Below, in pieces: positions 8,758 through 19,672 of a DNA stretch of 56,764 bases. Numbering within the stretch: position 1 is the first letter of the stretch; every line of letters begins with the position of its first letter. This stretch comes from Sedimenticola sp. (GTDB taxonomy: Bacteria; Pseudomonadota; Gammaproteobacteria; Chromatiales; Chromatiaceae): NCBI GenBank assembly GCA_026983675.1, contig JALSTP010000107.1, forward strand, positions 1 to 56,764, written 5' to 3'. Position numbers and translations under genes: made by a program. The notes beneath the pieces are model-generated. The model ran no database searches. It was not told where the DNA came from and saw only the letters and a list, made by a program, of their open reading frames with translations.

Positions 8758-11580
8758 TCAGCTCAATTTGCCGCAGCAGTGTTTGTATTTCTTTCCGGAG
8801 CCGCACGGGCAACGTTCGTTACGCCCCACCTTGCGCTCGGAGCGAACGAAGGGCTGCTCGGGCGCCACGGCCTGCTCCGGAGGCGGCTCGTCCGGCATCG
8901 CCTGCGCCCCATCCAGGCCGGTGAATTCCTCGTGGTGAAACTCGATATCGAGCGGTACCTGGCTCTCCATCGGCGCCATTTGCACGTCCTCCGGCGCCTG
9001 CACCTGGACCTTTGAAAGCACGCTAATCACCTCGTGTTTGATGTTTTCCAGCATATTGGCGAACATCTCGAAGGCCTCGCGCTTGTATTCCTGCTTGGGA
9101 TCCTTCTGGGCAAAACCCCGAAGATGGATGCCTTGACGCAGATAGTCCATGGCGGCCAGATGTTCCTTCCAATGGCTGTCCAGGGTCTGCAACATGACCG
9201 CCTTTTCGAATTGACGCATCCCCTCCGCGCCCACCATCTCCTCCTTGGCGGCATAGATGTCTTCGAGACGCTGGAGGATCTTTTCGCGCAGGGTCTCTTC
9301 GTGCAGCGAGGTGTCCTCGTCCAGCCATTGCTGAACCGGCCATTCACCGCCGAACGCCTCGGCCAGCGCCCGCTCCAGGCCCGGGATGTCCCATTGCTCA
9401 TCCAGGCTCTGGGGAGGAATGTACTGATCGATGAGGCCGTTGACCACATCGGCCCGCATGCTGGATATCATGTCGGAGATATCGTCCACGTCCATCAGCT
9501 CGTTGCGCTGCTGGTAGACCACCTTGCGCTGATCGTTGGCCACGTCGTCGTATTCGAGCAACTGCTTGCGGATATCGAAGTTGCGCCCCTCCACCTTGCG
9601 CTGGGCATTCTCGATTGCCTTGGTCACCCAGCGGTGCTCGATCGCCTCGCCCTCCTCCATGCCGAGCTTTTGCATCAATGCGGAGACCCGTTCGGAGGCG
9701 AAGATGCGCATCAGACTGTCTTCGAGCGAAAGATAGAAGCGGCTGGACCCGGGGTCGCCTTGCCGGCCCGAACGTCCACGCAGTTGGTTGTCCACGCGGC
9801 GGGACTCGTGGCGCTCGGTGCCGATAACGTGCAGTCCGCCAGCTTCCAGCACATGGCGATGGCGCTGCTGCCAGTCCGCCTTGAGGGCCTCAATCGCTTT
9901 GGGATCCGGATCGTCGCCCAGATCGGCGATCTCCACATCGAGGTTGCCGCCCAGCACGATGTCGGTGCCACGGCCGGCCATATTGGTGGCAATGGTCACC
10001 GCGCCCGGCCGGCCGGCCTCGGCCACGATGCGCGCCTCCTGCTCATGGTGTTTGGCGTTCAGCACCTGGTGCTTGATGCCCGCTTTCTTCAGCAGGCCCG
10101 AGAGCAGCTCGGAGATCTCGATGGAGACGGTGCCCACCAAGGTCGGCTGGCCCCGCGCCACACAGTCCTTGATGTCTTCAATGATAGCCTGATACTTCTC
10201 CCGCTGGGTCATGTAGACCTGATCGCCACGGTCGTCCCGGATCATCGGGCGGTTGGTGGGGATCACCACCACTTCGAGTCCGTAGATCTGCTGGAACTCG
10301 TAGGCCTCGGTGTCGGCGGTGCCGGTCATGCCCGAGAGCTTTTCGTACATGCGGAAGTAGTTTTGAAAGGTGATCGAGGCCAGGGTCTGGTTCTCTGCCT
10401 GGATCGGCACGCCCTCCTTGGCCTCCACCGCCTGATGCAGCCCCTCGGACCATCGCCGCCCCGGCATGGTCCGGCCGGTGAATTCGTCGACGATGACGAT
10501 CTCGTTGTCCTTGACGATGTAGTCCACGTTCTTTTGGAACAGGGCATGGGCGCGCAGCGCCGCCATGACATGATGCATCAGCATGATGTTGTTGGCGTCG
10601 TAGAGACTGGCGCCCTCGTCGAGCAGCCCCTCCTCCGTCAGCATGCGCTCCACCTTCTCGTGCCCCTCCTCGCTGAGGAACACCTGGCGCGCCTTCTCGT
10701 CCACCGAATAGTCGCCCGGCCCGAAATCCGGCTTGCCCTCCTCGTTGGTGATCGGATCCTGCCGGGTCAGATGGGGAATGATCTTGTCGACGCGGATGTA
10801 GAGATCGGTGTTGTCGTCCGTGGGACCGGAGATGATCAGGGGGGTGCGGGCCTCGTCGATGAGGATGGAGTCCACCTCGTCCACGATGGCGTAGAACGGC
10901 GGACGCTGAACGCGCTGCGATGCTTCGAATGCCATGTTGTCGCGCAGATAGTCGAAGCCGTACTCGTTGTTGGTGCCATAGGTGATGTCGCAGGCGTAGG
11001 CCTCGCGCCGGCTCACCGGACGAAGATGGCGGTACCCGCCCGCCTTGCCATCGTAATCCTGATCGACGATGTAGGAGCTGGAATCCGGCCCCATGCCGCC
11101 GGAAGAGTTGATCACGCCCACCGACAGGCCAAGGAAATTGTAGACCTTCGACATCCACTCCGCATCGCGGCGGGCAAGATAGTCGTTGACCGTCACCACG
11201 TGGACGCCCTTGCCCGGCAGGGCATTGAGATAGGCGGCCAGGGTCGCCACCAGGGTCTTGCCCTCGCCGGTGCGCATCTCGGCGATCTTGCCCTGGTGCA
11301 GGACCATGCCGCCGATGAGCTGAACATCGAAGTGCCGCATTCCCATCGTTCTGCGGCCCGCCTCGCGCACCGCGGCGAAGGCCTCCGGCAGAAGCTGGTC
11401 GAGGGTTTCGCCCTTTTCGAGCCTTTCCCTGAATGCCTGCGTGCTGGCGCGCAGCTCATCGTCCGACAGCGCTTCGAAACGGGGCTCGAGGGCATTGATG
11501 TCCTCCACCTTCTTCGAAAGACGTTTGACCAGGCGCTCGTTGCGACTGCCGAATACCTTGCTTAACAGTTTACTGACCAT
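8758..11580 (-). CDS. secA: Preprotein translocase ATPase SecA
   Basis: SecA is the motor ATPase that drives unfolded preproteins through SecYEG. The 940-residue protein opens [17 protein letters not shown]. It carries the nucleotide-binding motifs MRTGEGKT (Walker A) and [19 protein letters not shown], followed by the preprotein cross-linking, helical wing and scaffold regions. The C-terminus is the zinc-binding SecB contact motif [13 protein letters not shown]. An acidic/Pro-rich linker just before it explains the length slightly above the E. coli protein. Upstream of ATG 11580 there is no good Shine-Dalgarno at normal spacing (AGAGG lies about 18 bases away), so initiation may depend on the leader. 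Confidence 0.97.
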   Translation of the reverse strand: MVSKLLSKVFGSRNERLVKRLSKKVEDINALEPRFEALSDDELRASTQAFRERLEKGETLDQLLPEAFAAVREAGRRTMGMRHFDVQLIGGMVLHQGKIAEMRTGEGKTLVATLAAYLNALPGKGVHVVTVNDYLARRDAEWMSKVYNFLGLSVGVINSSGGMGPDSSSYIVDQDYDGKAGGYRHLRPVSRREAYACDITYGTNNEYGFDYLRDNMAFEASQRVQRPPFYAIVDEVDSILIDEARTPLIISGPTDDNTDLYIRVDKIIPHLTRQDPITNEEGKPDFGPGDYSVDEKARQVFLSEEGHEKVERMLTEEGLLDEGASLYDANNIMLMHHVMAALRAHALFQKNVDYIVKDNEIVIVDEFTGRTMPGRRWSEGLHQAVEAKEGVPIQAENQTLASITFQNYFRMYEKLSGMTGTADTEAYEFQQIYGLEVVVIPTNRPMIRDDRGDQVYMTQREKYQAIIEDIKDCVARGQPTLVGTVSIEISELLSGLLKKAGIKHQVLNAKHHEQEARIVAEAGRPGAVTIATNMAGRGTDIVLGGNLDVEIADLGDDPDPKAIEALKADWQQRHRHVLEAGGLHVIGTERHESRRVDNQLRGRSGRQGDPGSSRFYLSLEDSLMRIFASERVSALMQKLGMEEGEAIEHRWVTKAIENAQRKVEGRNFDIRKQLLEYDDVANDQRKVVYQQRNELMDVDDISDMISSMRADVVNGLIDQYIPPQSLDEQWDIPGLERALAEAFGGEWPVQQWLDEDTSLHEETLREKILQRLEDIYAAKEEMVGAEGMRQFEKAVMLQTLDSHWKEHLAAMDYLRQGIHLRGFAQKDPKQEYKREAFEMFANMLENIKHEVISVLSKVQVQAPEDVQMAPMESQVPLDIEFHHEEFTGLDGAQAMPDEPPPEQAVAPEQPFVRSERKVGRNERCPCGSGKKYKHCCGKLS

Positions 11581-11895
11581 AGATTGTCTGGAATACCTCT
11601 TGCGCGGTTCAACGTCCGGAATGACCGATCTCCCGCATCCTCACGGTACGATCACACGGGTCCGAGAGACATAACGGGAAATGCCCGATGAAACAGCGCG
11701 GAAATGATATTGTTGCCTGCAGCCGGCTATCTGGATGACGACCGAAACCTCCGGTCCAATAATACCGCAATTCCTGCGGCTGCACAGCGAATGAAGACCA
11801 CAAACGGCGAAAAAAGTTTGATTTTTCCGGCGGACGGTCCGATCGGGCGGCGCCAGCAGGCTTCAGACGTGTGAGGAAAGAGAGACGGAGCTGCG
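11581..11895 (-). promoter_or_regulatory. secA leader / intergenic region, no gene seen
   Basis: This 315-base gap sits where E. coli has secM, but no reading frame here shows a signal peptide or a SecM-like arrest sequence. On the minus strand a -10-like TATTAT (11759-11764) has only a weak -35. It is followed by a small hairpin, GACCG (11740-11744) with CGGTC (11752-11756). A transcript from it would have a leader of about 170 bases. AT-rich runs at 11811-11826 follow the M23 gene. Nothing else is convincing. Confidence 0.4.
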
Positions 11896-12825
11896 TCAAC
11901 GGGACGCGGAGACGAACCGCGCCGGATCGATCTGAGTGCCGTTACGCAAAACCTCCAGATGGACGTGCGGACCGGTGGAACGGCCAGTGGACCCCATCTT
12001 GGCAATCACCTGCCCCTGACTCACCCGATCCCCCACCTTGACCAACACCTTGCTGTTGTGCCCGTAGCGGGTGGAATATCCACCGCCGTGGCGAATCTCC
12101 ACCAGTTGTCCATATCCGCTGCGTGGACCTGCATAGGTCACCAGGCCCGAGGCCACGGCAATCACGTCGGACCCCATCTTGGCGGCAAAATCCATGCCCT
12201 TGTGCATCGTGGTCCGGCCGGTAAAGGGATCCTTCCGTTTACCAAAATAGGAGGATATCCAGCCCTTTCTGATGGGTCGGCCGGAGGGCCGAAGCTCCCT
12301 CTCCAGCTTGCGATTCATGATCAGCTCTTGCAACAGATCCAGCTTGTTCTCGCGGTCGTCGATGGTCTGCACCAGGCGTTCCAGATCGGACACCAGCTCC
12401 GACGCCTTCGCATCCTCTTCTTCTCCATCCGCATTTTCAGGCCCGCCCACGGCGGGTTCGGCGCTGAAATCGAACTCCCCCTTGTCCAGCTTGCCCATCG
12501 CGGTCAGGCGTTCTCCCAATGCATCCAGGCGGATCACGTGCGCCTGCAACCGGCCCACTCGAAGCGCCAGTGCATCCAACTGCTGGCGGGCCTCCTCACG
12601 GGCGACGGACAGGGTTTCGTGCTCCTGGTCGAAGAGGGTGCGCAACGACCGCAACACACGGGCCTCGCCCCTGCTGGCCTTGGCGGCGCCGGCCGTGTAT
12701 CCTCCCCACACACCGAGCACCGCCGCCGCAACCACCAGGAACGCCATACCCGCATAGCCCCACGTTGAACGGCTATGCCAATAGCCGGCCTGCCGGGGGA
12801 GGCTTGATGATCCGATACCTTTCAT
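11896..12825 (-). CDS. M23 (LytM-type) peptidoglycan endopeptidase, membrane anchored
   Basis: The 309-residue protein starts at ATG 12825 (MKGIGSSSLPRQ). It has one membrane segment at roughly 23-45 and then a periplasmic coiled coil (about 50-155). The C-terminal LytM domain keeps all four zinc ligands: His208 and Asp212 in HKGMDFA, and His287 and His289 in GPHVHLEV. It should therefore be an active murein cross-link endopeptidase rather than an EnvC/NlpD-type activator with a dead site. Pseudomonas has the same gene between dciA and secA. Longer upstream frames lack family similarity. It is divergent from dciA with an 85-base shared spacer. Confidence 0.88.
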   Translation of the reverse strand: MKGIGSSSLPRQAGYWHSRSTWGYAGMAFLVVAAAVLGVWGGYTAGAAKASRGEARVLRSLRTLFDQEHETLSVAREEARQQLDALALRVGRLQAHVIRLDALGERLTAMGKLDKGEFDFSAEPAVGGPENADGEEEDAKASELVSDLERLVQTIDDRENKLDLLQELIMNRKLERELRPSGRPIRKGWISSYFGKRKDPFTGRTTMHKGMDFAAKMGSDVIAVASGLVTYAGPRSGYGQLVEIRHGGGYSTRYGHNSKVLVKVGDRVSQGQVIAKMGSTGRSTGPHVHLEVLRNGTQIDPARFVSASR

Positions 12826-12910
12826 GGCTGTCTTGCGCCTTGTTCGCCCTGCCTTGTCTAATATGCTTTTTATCGGCCGATTTCCGTGAAGCTCAACCCA
12901 TTTTCGCCCA

Positions 12911-13357
12911 ATGCCGTCTGAGCCCCAACCTATCAAGGGTTTTCTTCGCAATACGCACTTCGCCCGCCTCCTGAAAACGGCGCGCGAGCAGGCGGAGTTG
13001 GTGGATACCGTCAAGGGCCTCCTGCCCCCCCCGCTGGATGCCCATTGCCTCGCAGCCGCACGCAACGGAGACGCCCTCACCCTCTTCGCAGATTCTTCCG
13101 CATGGGCAAGTCGTATACGCTATTTATCGAGAAATATCAAACAGAAGTTGCGTAATGAGGGAATTTTGATTAAGGAAATTCGCATCCGGGTGCTGCTGGA
13201 GAATCGTGGATCCCCCTCCGTGCGCCCCGCCCCCGCGGGGGGGCGGTTACCACCCGGGACAGCCGCCCTTCTGGAATCCCTGGCCCAGGGTATGGTCGAT
13301 CCGGAACAGCGGGCGATCCTGCTCCGAATCAGCAAGAACGCCCGCCGTGACCCCTGA
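12911..13357 (+). CDS. dciA: DciA (DUF721), replicative helicase loader
   Basis: The 148-residue protein belongs to DUF721. The N-terminal part has VKGLLPPPLDAHCLAAARNGDALTLFADSSAWASRIRYLSRNI, the conserved KH-like core, and the C-terminal part is flexible and helical. DciA is the ancestral loader of the DnaB helicase in bacteria lacking DnaC. That function comes from published work on the family. It lies on the opposite strand between lpxC and the M23 gene, ending 8 bases from the lpxC stop. The AT-rich TAATAT near 12860 in the shared spacer may supply a -10 on either strand. Confidence 0.85.
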   Translation: MPSEPQPIKGFLRNTHFARLLKTAREQAELVDTVKGLLPPPLDAHCLAAARNGDALTLFADSSAWASRIRYLSRNIKQKLRNEGILIKEIRIRVLLENRGSPSVRPAPAGGRLPPGTAALLESLAQGMVDPEQRAILLRISKNARRDP

Positions 13358-13365
13358 CCGGAGAA

Positions 13366-14277
13366 TCAGGTCACGGGCACCGGTTTCATGTAGGAAATAG
13401 GGGCCCCATCATCGTCACCGAAGGTGACCTCTTCCCACGCATCCTCCTGCGCCATCAGTTCCTTCAGCAGGCGGTTGTTGAGGGCGTGACCCGATTTGTA
13501 GCCCGAAAACGCGCCAATGAGGCTGTGGCCCAACAGGTATAGATCGCCGATGGCATCCAGGATCTTGTGCTTGACGAACTCGTCCTCGTAGCGAAGCCCG
13601 TCCTCATTGAGGATACGGTAATCATCCACCACGATGGCGTTGTCCATGCTGCCGCCGAGGGCCAGTCCGCGCTGCCTCAGCATCTCGATATCGCGCAGGA
13701 AACCGAAGGTGCGCGCCCGGCCCACTTCCTTGACAAACGAGGTGGAGGAGAAGTCCACCGTGGCCGAACGTGGCTTCTCCGCGAACGCCGGATGATCGAA
13801 GTCGATGGCAAACGAGACCTTGAAGCCATCGAATGGCTCGAAACGGGCCCATTTCCCGCCGCTCTCCACCTTTACCTCGCGTTTTATCTGAATGAAGCGC
13901 TTTGCGGCCTTCTGTTCCTCCACGCCCGCTGACTGAATCAGGAACACGAAGGGTCCCGCGCTGCCATCCATGATCGGCACCTCGGGCGCGCTGACATCCA
14001 CATAGGCATTGTCGATGCCCAGACCGGCGAAGGCCGACAGCAAATGCTCCACCGTGGATATCCGGACTCCGTTCTTCTCCAACGTCGTCGAGAGGCGGGT
14101 GTCCCCCACGTTCTCCGGACAGGCCTTGATGGTAACGGGTGTATCGAGGTCCACGCGGCGAAACTGAATACCAGTATCCGGCGCGGCCGGGCGCAGCGTC
14201 AGATATACCTTCTTCCCCGTATGGAGACCGACACCTGTCGCTCGAATCACATTTTTTAAGGTTCGTTGCCTGATCAT
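13366..14277 (-). CDS. lpxC: UDP-3-O-acyl-N-acetylglucosamine deacetylase LpxC
   Basis: LpxC is the committed zinc deacetylase of lipid A synthesis. The 303-residue protein begins [24 protein letters not shown]. It shows the zinc-site elements [17 protein letters not shown] and [16 protein letters not shown]. The start at ATG 14277 has AAGGAG 12 bases upstream; longer upstream extensions would be non-conserved. It is the last gene of the dcw block, separated from ftsZ by about 240 bases that carry their own promoter candidate. Confidence 0.96.
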   Translation of the reverse strand: MIRQRTLKNVIRATGVGLHTGKKVYLTLRPAAPDTGIQFRRVDLDTPVTIKACPENVGDTRLSTTLEKNGVRISTVEHLLSAFAGLGIDNAYVDVSAPEVPIMDGSAGPFVFLIQSAGVEEQKAAKRFIQIKREVKVESGGKWARFEPFDGFKVSFAIDFDHPAFAEKPRSATVDFSSTSFVKEVGRARTFGFLRDIEMLRQRGLALGGSMDNAIVVDDYRILNEDGLRYEDEFVKHKILDAIGDLYLLGHSLIGAFSGYKSGHALNNRLLKELMAQEDAWEEVTFGDDDGAPISYMKPVPVT

Positions 14278-14446
14278 TCTTGTTTCTGTCTCCTTATGGG
14301 GCATGCTGGCCCGCCCCGTTTCCGGGGCCTGGCCTGTCCAGTCGATCTGTACTGTCTCTTGTCTCCCGGCGACCTGCCACCCGACAACCGGCCTACCCCA
14401 GCGCCGACGGAAGCCTCCGCCAAGGAGACGTTTTACCGCCGGCGCT

Positions 14447-14501
14447 TTAGGGAATTCCCTAAGAAGTAGCAAGTATACCGCTTTATTTCAAGAGATTTCT
14501 G
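14447..14501 (-). promoter_or_regulatory. Candidate lpxC promoter with a perfect 16-bp palindrome
   Basis: A consensus-like -10, TATACT (14472-14477 on the minus strand), has only a weak -35 (near 14495-14501). The palindrome TTAGGGAATTCCCTAA at 14447-14462 falls at about +3 to +18 of the predicted transcript, where a repressor would act. The palindrome is certain; the promoter and operator roles are inference. Confidence 0.4.
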
Positions 14502-14516
14502 TCACATTTCTGCCAT

Positions 14517-15716
14517 TCAGTCCGCCTGACTGCGCAAGAATGCAGGGATATCGAGGTATTCCAGATCCGCTTGCTGCTGCGTCCCGGAGCGCTTCGCCGC
14601 CGACCGTGTCCCCTCAGACTTCATATGGCCTCTGCGGATCGCCGTCGGGGACTCCAGGTCTCTGTAATCCGGCTTGGGCTGCGTCTGTTCCCCAGCCGTG
14701 CCAGAGTCCACCACATCGGTCTCCACCAGCCGTGGCACCTGTGTTTCCGTCGCCTCTTCCTTGCGGCCCAGTCCCGTCGCCACCACCGTCACCCGCAGTT
14801 CATCCTGGAGGTCCGGATCGATCACCGTACCGACCACCACTGTTGCATCGTCATCCGCAAACTCGCGCACGGTGTGGCCCACTTCCTCGAATTCGCCAAT
14901 GGACATATTGGCGCTGCCGGTGATGTTGACCAGGATACCCTTGGCGCCGGCCAGGTTGATATCTTCCAGCAGCGGGCATTGAATGGCCGCTTCCGCCGCC
15001 TGGCGGGCGCGGTTGTCGCCTGAACCGGCACCGGTGCCCATCATGGCCACCCCCATCTCCGACATCACTGTCTTCACGTCCGCGAAGTCCACGTTGATCA
15101 TGCCGGGCCGGGTGATCAGTTCCGAGATCCCCTGAACGGCATGCAGGAGTACGTCGTTGGCCGCCTTGAAGGCATTGAGCAGGCTCATCTCCGTGCCCAG
15201 CACGGCGGCCAGTTTCTGATTAGGGATGGTGATCAGCGAGTCCACATGTTCCTGAAGTTCATCGATGCCCTGCTCCGCGATCTTCATGCGCACACCGCCT
15301 TCGAAGACAAACGGCTTGGTCACCACCGCCACCGTGAGGATGCCCAGCTCGCGGGCCACCTCGGCCACGATGGGCGCGGCCCCGGTACCGGTGCCGCCGC
15401 CCATGCCAGCGGTGATAAAGACCATGTCGGCGCCTTCGATCGCATCCTGGATACGGTCGCGGTCCTCCATCGCGGCCTGGCGCCCCACATCCGGATTGGC
15501 GCCCGCGCCGAGACCCTTGGTCACCCCGTTGCCCAACTGCAGCACGGTGCGCACCTCACTGTCCCTCAGCGCCTGCGCATCGGTGTTGGCGCAGATGAAC
15601 TCAACACCTTCCAGTTCGGCGTTGATCATGTGATTGACCGCATTGCCGCCACCGCCGCCAACACCGATCACCTTGATCACCGCATTCTGGGTCTGGGTAT
15701 CCATCAATTCAAACAT
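14517..15716 (-). CDS. ftsZ: Cell division GTPase FtsZ
   Basis: FtsZ polymerises into the Z-ring. The 399-residue protein has the nucleotide motif [12 protein letters not shown] and the tubulin signature [12 protein letters not shown] (about 105-116). A T7-loop region and a variable linker (about 320-380) follow. The C-terminal peptide [15 protein letters not shown] binds FtsA, ZipA and ZapD. The ATG at 15716 follows GGAGGAAG. It is separated from ftsA by 78 bases, the largest gap between coding regions from mraZ to ftsZ, as in other gammaproteobacteria where ftsZ has extra promoters. Confidence 0.97.
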   Translation of the reverse strand: MFELMDTQTQNAVIKVIGVGGGGGNAVNHMINAELEGVEFICANTDAQALRDSEVRTVLQLGNGVTKGLGAGANPDVGRQAAMEDRDRIQDAIEGADMVFITAGMGGGTGTGAAPIVAEVARELGILTVAVVTKPFVFEGGVRMKIAEQGIDELQEHVDSLITIPNQKLAAVLGTEMSLLNAFKAANDVLLHAVQGISELITRPGMINVDFADVKTVMSEMGVAMMGTGAGSGDNRARQAAEAAIQCPLLEDINLAGAKGILVNITGSANMSIGEFEEVGHTVREFADDDATVVVGTVIDPDLQDELRVTVVATGLGRKEEATETQVPRLVETDVVDSGTAGEQTQPKPDYRDLESPTAIRRGHMKSEGTRSAAKRSGTQQQADLEYLDIPAFLRSQAD

Positions 15717-15766
15717 TGTCGTCTTCCTCCGTTACGCGTTGCCGCGCTTGTCTATGTAGTTACATG

Positions 15767-15785
15767 AAAAAAAGTCGAAATCGAC
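15767..15785 (-). terminator. Weak hairpin plus T7 between ftsA and ftsZ
   Basis: On the minus strand GTCGATTTCGAC (15774-15785) can form a 4-bp stem and is followed directly by seven T residues (15767-15773). The stem is short, so this is at most a pause or partial attenuation site that could tune ftsZ relative to ftsA. Confidence 0.25.
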
Positions 15786-15794
15786 CGCTCAACA

Positions 15795-17030
15795 TCAGAA
15801 GTTGCCTTGAAACCAACTTCGCATTCGTTGCCATACCGCCTTCAGCCCGCGGCCTCCGGCCGCTTCCTTGATCTGTCCCGGTCCGTGAGCGCTGCCGAAC
15901 AGCAACAATCCCACCCCCGTGGCATAGATCGGGTTCCTCACCACGTCGGAGAGCCCGGTGACGTACCCCGGGATCCCCAGCCGCACCGGCATGTGGAACA
16001 CCTCTTCCGCCAGTTCCACCAACCCTTCCATCTTCGAACTGCCGCCGGTGAGCACCACACCGCCGGCAATCACATCCTCGAATCCACTGCGTTGCAGCTC
16101 CGCCTGGATGAGCATCAACAGCTCCTCGTAGCGTGGCTCCACCACCTCCGCCAGGGTCTGGCGCGAGAGCTGGCGGGCCGGACGATCGCCGATGCTCGGC
16201 ACCTCGATCGTTTCATCCGGTCCGGCCAGTTGCTGCTGGGCACAGGCGTAGCGGATCTTGATCTCCTCCGCATGCTGGGTGGGGGTGCGCAACGCCACGG
16301 CGATGTCGTTGGTCACCTGGTCCCCCGCGATCGGGATCACCGCCGTATGTCGAATCGACCCTCCGGTGAACACCGCGATATCAGTGGTGCCTCCGCCAAT
16401 GTCCACCAGACAAACGCCCAGCTCTTTCTCGTCCTCGCTCAACACCGCATAACTGGAGGCGATCTGTTCGAGGATCATCTCGTCCACTTCGAGCCCGCAA
16501 CGACGCACGCACTTGTCGATGTTCTGCGCCGCACTCACCGCACCGGTGACCATGTGTACCCGCGCCTCCAGCCGCACGCCCGACATCCCCACCGGTTCCT
16601 TGATGCCTTCCTGCTCGTCGATGATGAACTCCTGAGGCAGGATGTGGAGAATCTTCTGGTCCGCAGGGATCGCCACCGCCCGCGCTGCATCGATCACCCG
16701 GTCCACGTCCGCATGGGTCACCTCACCATCCTTGATCGCAGTGATGCCATGGGAGTTGAGACTGCGGATATGGCTTCCCGCGATTCCGGCAAACGCGGAA
16801 TGGATCTCACAGCCGGCCATCAGCTCCGCCTCCTCCACCGCGCGTTGAATCGACTGCACGGTGGATTCGATGTTCACTACCACCCCGCGCTTGAGGCCCC
16901 GCGATGGATGAGCGCCCACCCCGATGATCTCGATCTCACCGCCCGGCGCGATCTCGCCCACGATGGCCACCACCTTGGAGGTGCCAATATCCAGCCCGAC
17001 GATCAGATTCTTTTCACCCTTCTTTGCCAT
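15795..17030 (-). CDS. ftsA: Cell division protein FtsA
   Basis: FtsA is the actin-like ATPase that anchors FtsZ to the membrane. The 411-residue protein opens with LIVGLDIGTSKVVAIVGE (phosphate 1 motif). It has the phosphate 2 motif VCLVDIGGGTTDIAVFTGG and the GGVVLTGGSSKMEG adenosine motif. The C-terminal amphipathic membrane-targeting helix is visible as LKAVWQRMRSWFQGNF. It begins directly after the ftsQ stop (0-base gap), so translation is coupled. Confidence 0.97.
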   Translation of the reverse strand: MAKKGEKNLIVGLDIGTSKVVAIVGEIAPGGEIEIIGVGAHPSRGLKRGVVVNIESTVQSIQRAVEEAELMAGCEIHSAFAGIAGSHIRSLNSHGITAIKDGEVTHADVDRVIDAARAVAIPADQKILHILPQEFIIDEQEGIKEPVGMSGVRLEARVHMVTGAVSAAQNIDKCVRRCGLEVDEMILEQIASSYAVLSEDEKELGVCLVDIGGGTTDIAVFTGGSIRHTAVIPIAGDQVTNDIAVALRTPTQHAEEIKIRYACAQQQLAGPDETIEVPSIGDRPARQLSRQTLAEVVEPRYEELLMLIQAELQRSGFEDVIAGGVVLTGGSSKMEGLVELAEEVFHMPVRLGIPGYVTGLSDVVRNPIYATGVGLLLFGSAHGPGQIKEAAGGRGLKAVWQRMRSWFQGNF

Positions 17031-17867
17031 TCACCCCGTACTCCCCGGATACCGCCCGGAATGGACCGCCGCCCCCTGCCGCCCCGGTTCCGACCGGGGT
17101 TCGGCCGTCGGCAGCGGCTGGCGTTTGACCGCAAAACCGTTGGTGTACCGCAGATCGACCTGCACCAGCGCCCCCTGCCCTGGACGGGAGAGACGCGGGT
17201 ACAGTCGGACGAAGCGGGCCAGACGCTCGTCCATGTGATGACTGCCCAGCTTCACCACCAGTCCGTTGTCCAGGGTCATGCGCCAGGCGTGCCGGCCGTC
17301 GACCCGCAGCTCACGTATCCGCAAACCCGTCGGCGCCAGGCGCCGCGCCATCGACAGGTAGCGCTGCGTCGCCTCCCGGGCGAGATAATCGGGACCACCC
17401 AATTGCGGTAGCGGCCCCTTGGGAAAGGTCCGCGGATCGGGGCGAAACAATACCCCCCGCCGGTTCACCAGGCCGTCCCGCCCCCAACGCGCGAAAGGCA
17501 CCTGTTCGGTCACGTGAATCTTCAGCCGGTCGGGCCACACCCGGCGCACCTCCGCCCGGTCCACCCACGGCACCTGTTCCGCCATCGCCTTCACCTGTTC
17601 GACATCCACCGAAAAGAAGCCGCCACGGGCCGCCTTCTCCACCGCCCGGGCCAGGGCGCCCCGGTCCAGATGATGGAAATCCCCTTCGATCCGCACCTGC
17701 CGGATCGGCAACACACGAGGATCGTGGAGCCGGTCCACACTCCACGCCAGGAGGCTCACGATGCCAATGACCACCGCCAGGACAATGCCCCAGCGCACCA
17801 CCGTAGCGCGCGCAATGGGCCAGCCGTTCGGTTTCGCATCCTGCTTTCTGCCCTTAGACTTAGGCAT
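17031..17867 (-). CDS. ftsQ: Cell division protein FtsQ
   Basis: FtsQ is a bitopic divisome scaffold that joins FtsB and FtsL. The 278-residue protein has a short basic cytoplasmic N-terminus, one membrane helix at about 24-46, then a POTRA domain ([24 protein letters not shown]) and the FtsQ beta domain. The final 30 residues are Pro/Arg-rich. Start ATG 17867 overlaps the ddlB end by 8 bases. Confidence 0.93.
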   Translation of the reverse strand: MPKSKGRKQDAKPNGWPIARATVVRWGIVLAVVIGIVSLLAWSVDRLHDPRVLPIRQVRIEGDFHHLDRGALARAVEKAARGGFFSVDVEQVKAMAEQVPWVDRAEVRRVWPDRLKIHVTEQVPFARWGRDGLVNRRGVLFRPDPRTFPKGPLPQLGGPDYLAREATQRYLSMARRLAPTGLRIRELRVDGRHAWRMTLDNGLVVKLGSHHMDERLARFVRLYPRLSRPGQGALVQVDLRYTNGFAVKRQPLPTAEPRSEPGRQGAAVHSGRYPGSTG

Positions 17868-18771
17868 CGCGCAGGGTCTCCTCGAGGATGCGCACCACCA
17901 GGGTATCGAAATCGATACCCGCGGCGCTGGCCGCCATCGGCACCAGGCTGTGGTCGGTCATGCCGGGCACCGTGTTGACCTCGATCAACCAGGCCGTCCC
18001 CGCGTCATCCGTCAACAGATCCACCCGTCCCCAGCCACGGGCGCCCACGGCGCGAAACGCCTTCAGCGCCAGCGCCTGCAGGCGGTGTTCCATCTCCGCA
18101 TCGAGACCACAGGGACAGTGATACCGTGTGCTCTCCTCCTCGTATTTGGCCGCGTAGTCATAGAACGGACGCGGCGTCTCGAGCCGGATCATCGGCAACG
18201 CCTGGTCGCCCAGGATCGCCACCGTATATTCAGGTCCGGTGATCCAGCGCTCGGCCAGCACCATCGGGTCACAGGCCGCGGCCGCGCGATAGGCCGCGGC
18301 AAGCTGTGCCGCATCGTCCGCGCGGCCCATGCCGATGCTGGATCCTTCCCGCGCCGGTTTGATCATCAGCGGAAACCCCAGCGCCTCCGCCCTCGCCAGA
18401 TCCGCCTCGCTGTGCATCGGCACGAACCCGGGGGTGGGGAGGCCGAGGCCCCGCCACAAGAGCTTGGTGCGGTACTTGTCCATGCCCAGCGCCGACCCCA
18501 GCACGCCACTGCCGGTGTAGGGCACCTGGAGCATCTCCAGCGCCCCCTGGACCCCGCCATCTTCGCCACCGCGGCCGTGGAGCATGATGAAGGCGCGCTC
18601 GAACCCCTCTTCCACCAGCGCCCCCAGGGGACGCTCCGCCGGATCGAAGGGGTGGGCGTCCACCCCGGCACGGCGCAGGCCGTCGAGTACCGCCGCCCCG
18701 CTCTGGAGGGAGATGTCCCGCTCGGCCGAGCTGCCGCCAAGTAACACCGCCACCCTGCCAAACCTGTTCAT
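17860..18771 (-). CDS. ddlB: D-alanine--D-alanine ligase
   Basis: Ddl forms the D-Ala-D-Ala dipeptide used by MurF. The 303-residue ATP-grasp protein starts [25 protein letters not shown]. It contains the substrate loop [15 protein letters not shown], the lysine-containing [15 protein letters not shown], and the Mg-binding C-terminus [23 protein letters not shown] 18771 overlaps the murB stop as ATGA. Longer upstream frames in this phase run antisense-like through murB and were discarded. Confidence 0.96.
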   Translation of the reverse strand: MNRFGRVAVLLGGSSAERDISLQSGAAVLDGLRRAGVDAHPFDPAERPLGALVEEGFERAFIMLHGRGGEDGGVQGALEMLQVPYTGSGVLGSALGMDKYRTKLLWRGLGLPTPGFVPMHSEADLARAEALGFPLMIKPAREGSSIGMGRADDAAQLAAAYRAAAACDPMVLAERWITGPEYTVAILGDQALPMIRLETPRPFYDYAAKYEEESTRYHCPCGLDAEMEHRLQALALKAFRAVGARGWGRVDLLTDDAGTAWLIEVNTVPGMTDHSLVPMAASAAGIDFDTLVVRILEETLRDA

Positions 18772-19670
18772 GGCCTCGCCTCCACGCCCACACGATGCAC
18801 TTCGGGAATCAGCCGAACCCCGTGTCGACGTTCCACCTCCCTCTGGACATGATCGATCAACCATTCGATATCGGCGGCCGTCGCCCCCCCCGTGTTGACG
18901 ATAAAGTTGGCGTGCATTTCGGACACCTGCGCCCCTCCCCGTCGCAGGCCCTTGAGCCCCGCCGTCTCGATGAGGCGCGCCGCGTGATCGCCGGGCGGAT
19001 TGCGGAACACCGACCCGCAGCTCCATTGCCCGATGGGCTGGCTGGTGTTGCGCCGGTCGAGCAGCGACCGGATGCGCTGCTGGGCCGCGCCCACATCGCC
19101 CGGTTCCAGCGCCAGCCAGCCGGCGAGAAACCATTCGCCTTGCGGACCCCGCACCTCACGGTAGCCGACCGCGAAATCCCCCGGCGGGCGCTCCCGCATC
19201 ACACCGCGCCGGTCCACGGTGAGCACCCGCCGTACCCGCCGCCAGGTTTCGCCGCCAAAGGCCCCGGCGTTCATCGCCAGGGCGCCGCCCAGGGTGCCGG
19301 GGATCCCGGCCAGGAATTCGATGCCGCAAAGCCCCTCGCGGGCAGCGAAACGGGCCGCGCGGGCACAGCTCACGCCGGCCTCCACGCGCAACACACCCGC
19401 AGACGCGAGGCGGATGTCGTTCAGCGCCCCCTGCAACGCCAGTACGGTGCCGGGAAATCCTCCGTCGCGCACCAGCAGGTTGCTGCCGAGCCCCAGCCAG
19501 AGCAACGGTTCCGCCGGGTCGAGGGTCCTCAGAAAGGCGCACAGGTCCTCCGCGTCCGCGGGACGATAGAGCCGCCGCGCCGGTCCACCCACCCGCCAGG
19601 TGGTGTAGCCCGCCAGCGATTCATCATGCCGCAGCTCGCCACGCAAGCCGCTTTGATGCCGTTCACTCAT
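18768..19670 (-). CDS. murB: UDP-N-acetylenolpyruvoylglucosamine reductase MurB
   Basis: MurB reduces the enolpyruvyl group to give UDP-MurNAc, using FAD and NADPH. The 300-residue protein has TTWRVGGPA (FAD site start), [29 protein letters not shown], and [19 protein letters not shown] with the proton-donor Ser. The compact length and this last motif point to a type II MurB rather than the longer E. coli type I. ATG 19670 is 2 bases after the murC stop; an alternative upstream start would overlap murC. Confidence 0.95.
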   Translation of the reverse strand: MSERHQSGLRGELRHDESLAGYTTWRVGGPARRLYRPADAEDLCAFLRTLDPAEPLLWLGLGSNLLVRDGGFPGTVLALQGALNDIRLASAGVLRVEAGVSCARAARFAAREGLCGIEFLAGIPGTLGGALAMNAGAFGGETWRRVRRVLTVDRRGVMRERPPGDFAVGYREVRGPQGEWFLAGWLALEPGDVGAAQQRIRSLLDRRNTSQPIGQWSCGSVFRNPPGDHAARLIETAGLKGLRRGGAQVSEMHANFIVNTGGATAADIEWLIDHVQREVERRHGVRLIPEVHRVGVEARP

Positions 19671-19672
19671 GG

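Noticed and set aside
9034-11565. 843-codon open frame antisense to secA, and similar long antisense frames elsewhere (for example 830-2275, 15807-17411, 38205-39950)
   Set aside because: They lie exactly opposite well-conserved genes. In GC-rich DNA with strong third-position bias, the opposite strand stays open by chance. Their products are His/Arg/Gly-rich with no recognisable domain.
11609-11899. 96-codon minus-strand frame in the secM position upstream of secA
   Set aside because: No signal peptide, no arrest-peptide motif and a poor TTG start. It probably reflects the untranslated leader.
14303-14923. 206-codon plus-strand frame over the lpxC-ftsZ gap
   Set aside because: Pro/Ser-rich, crosses into ftsZ antisense, no ribosome site or domain.
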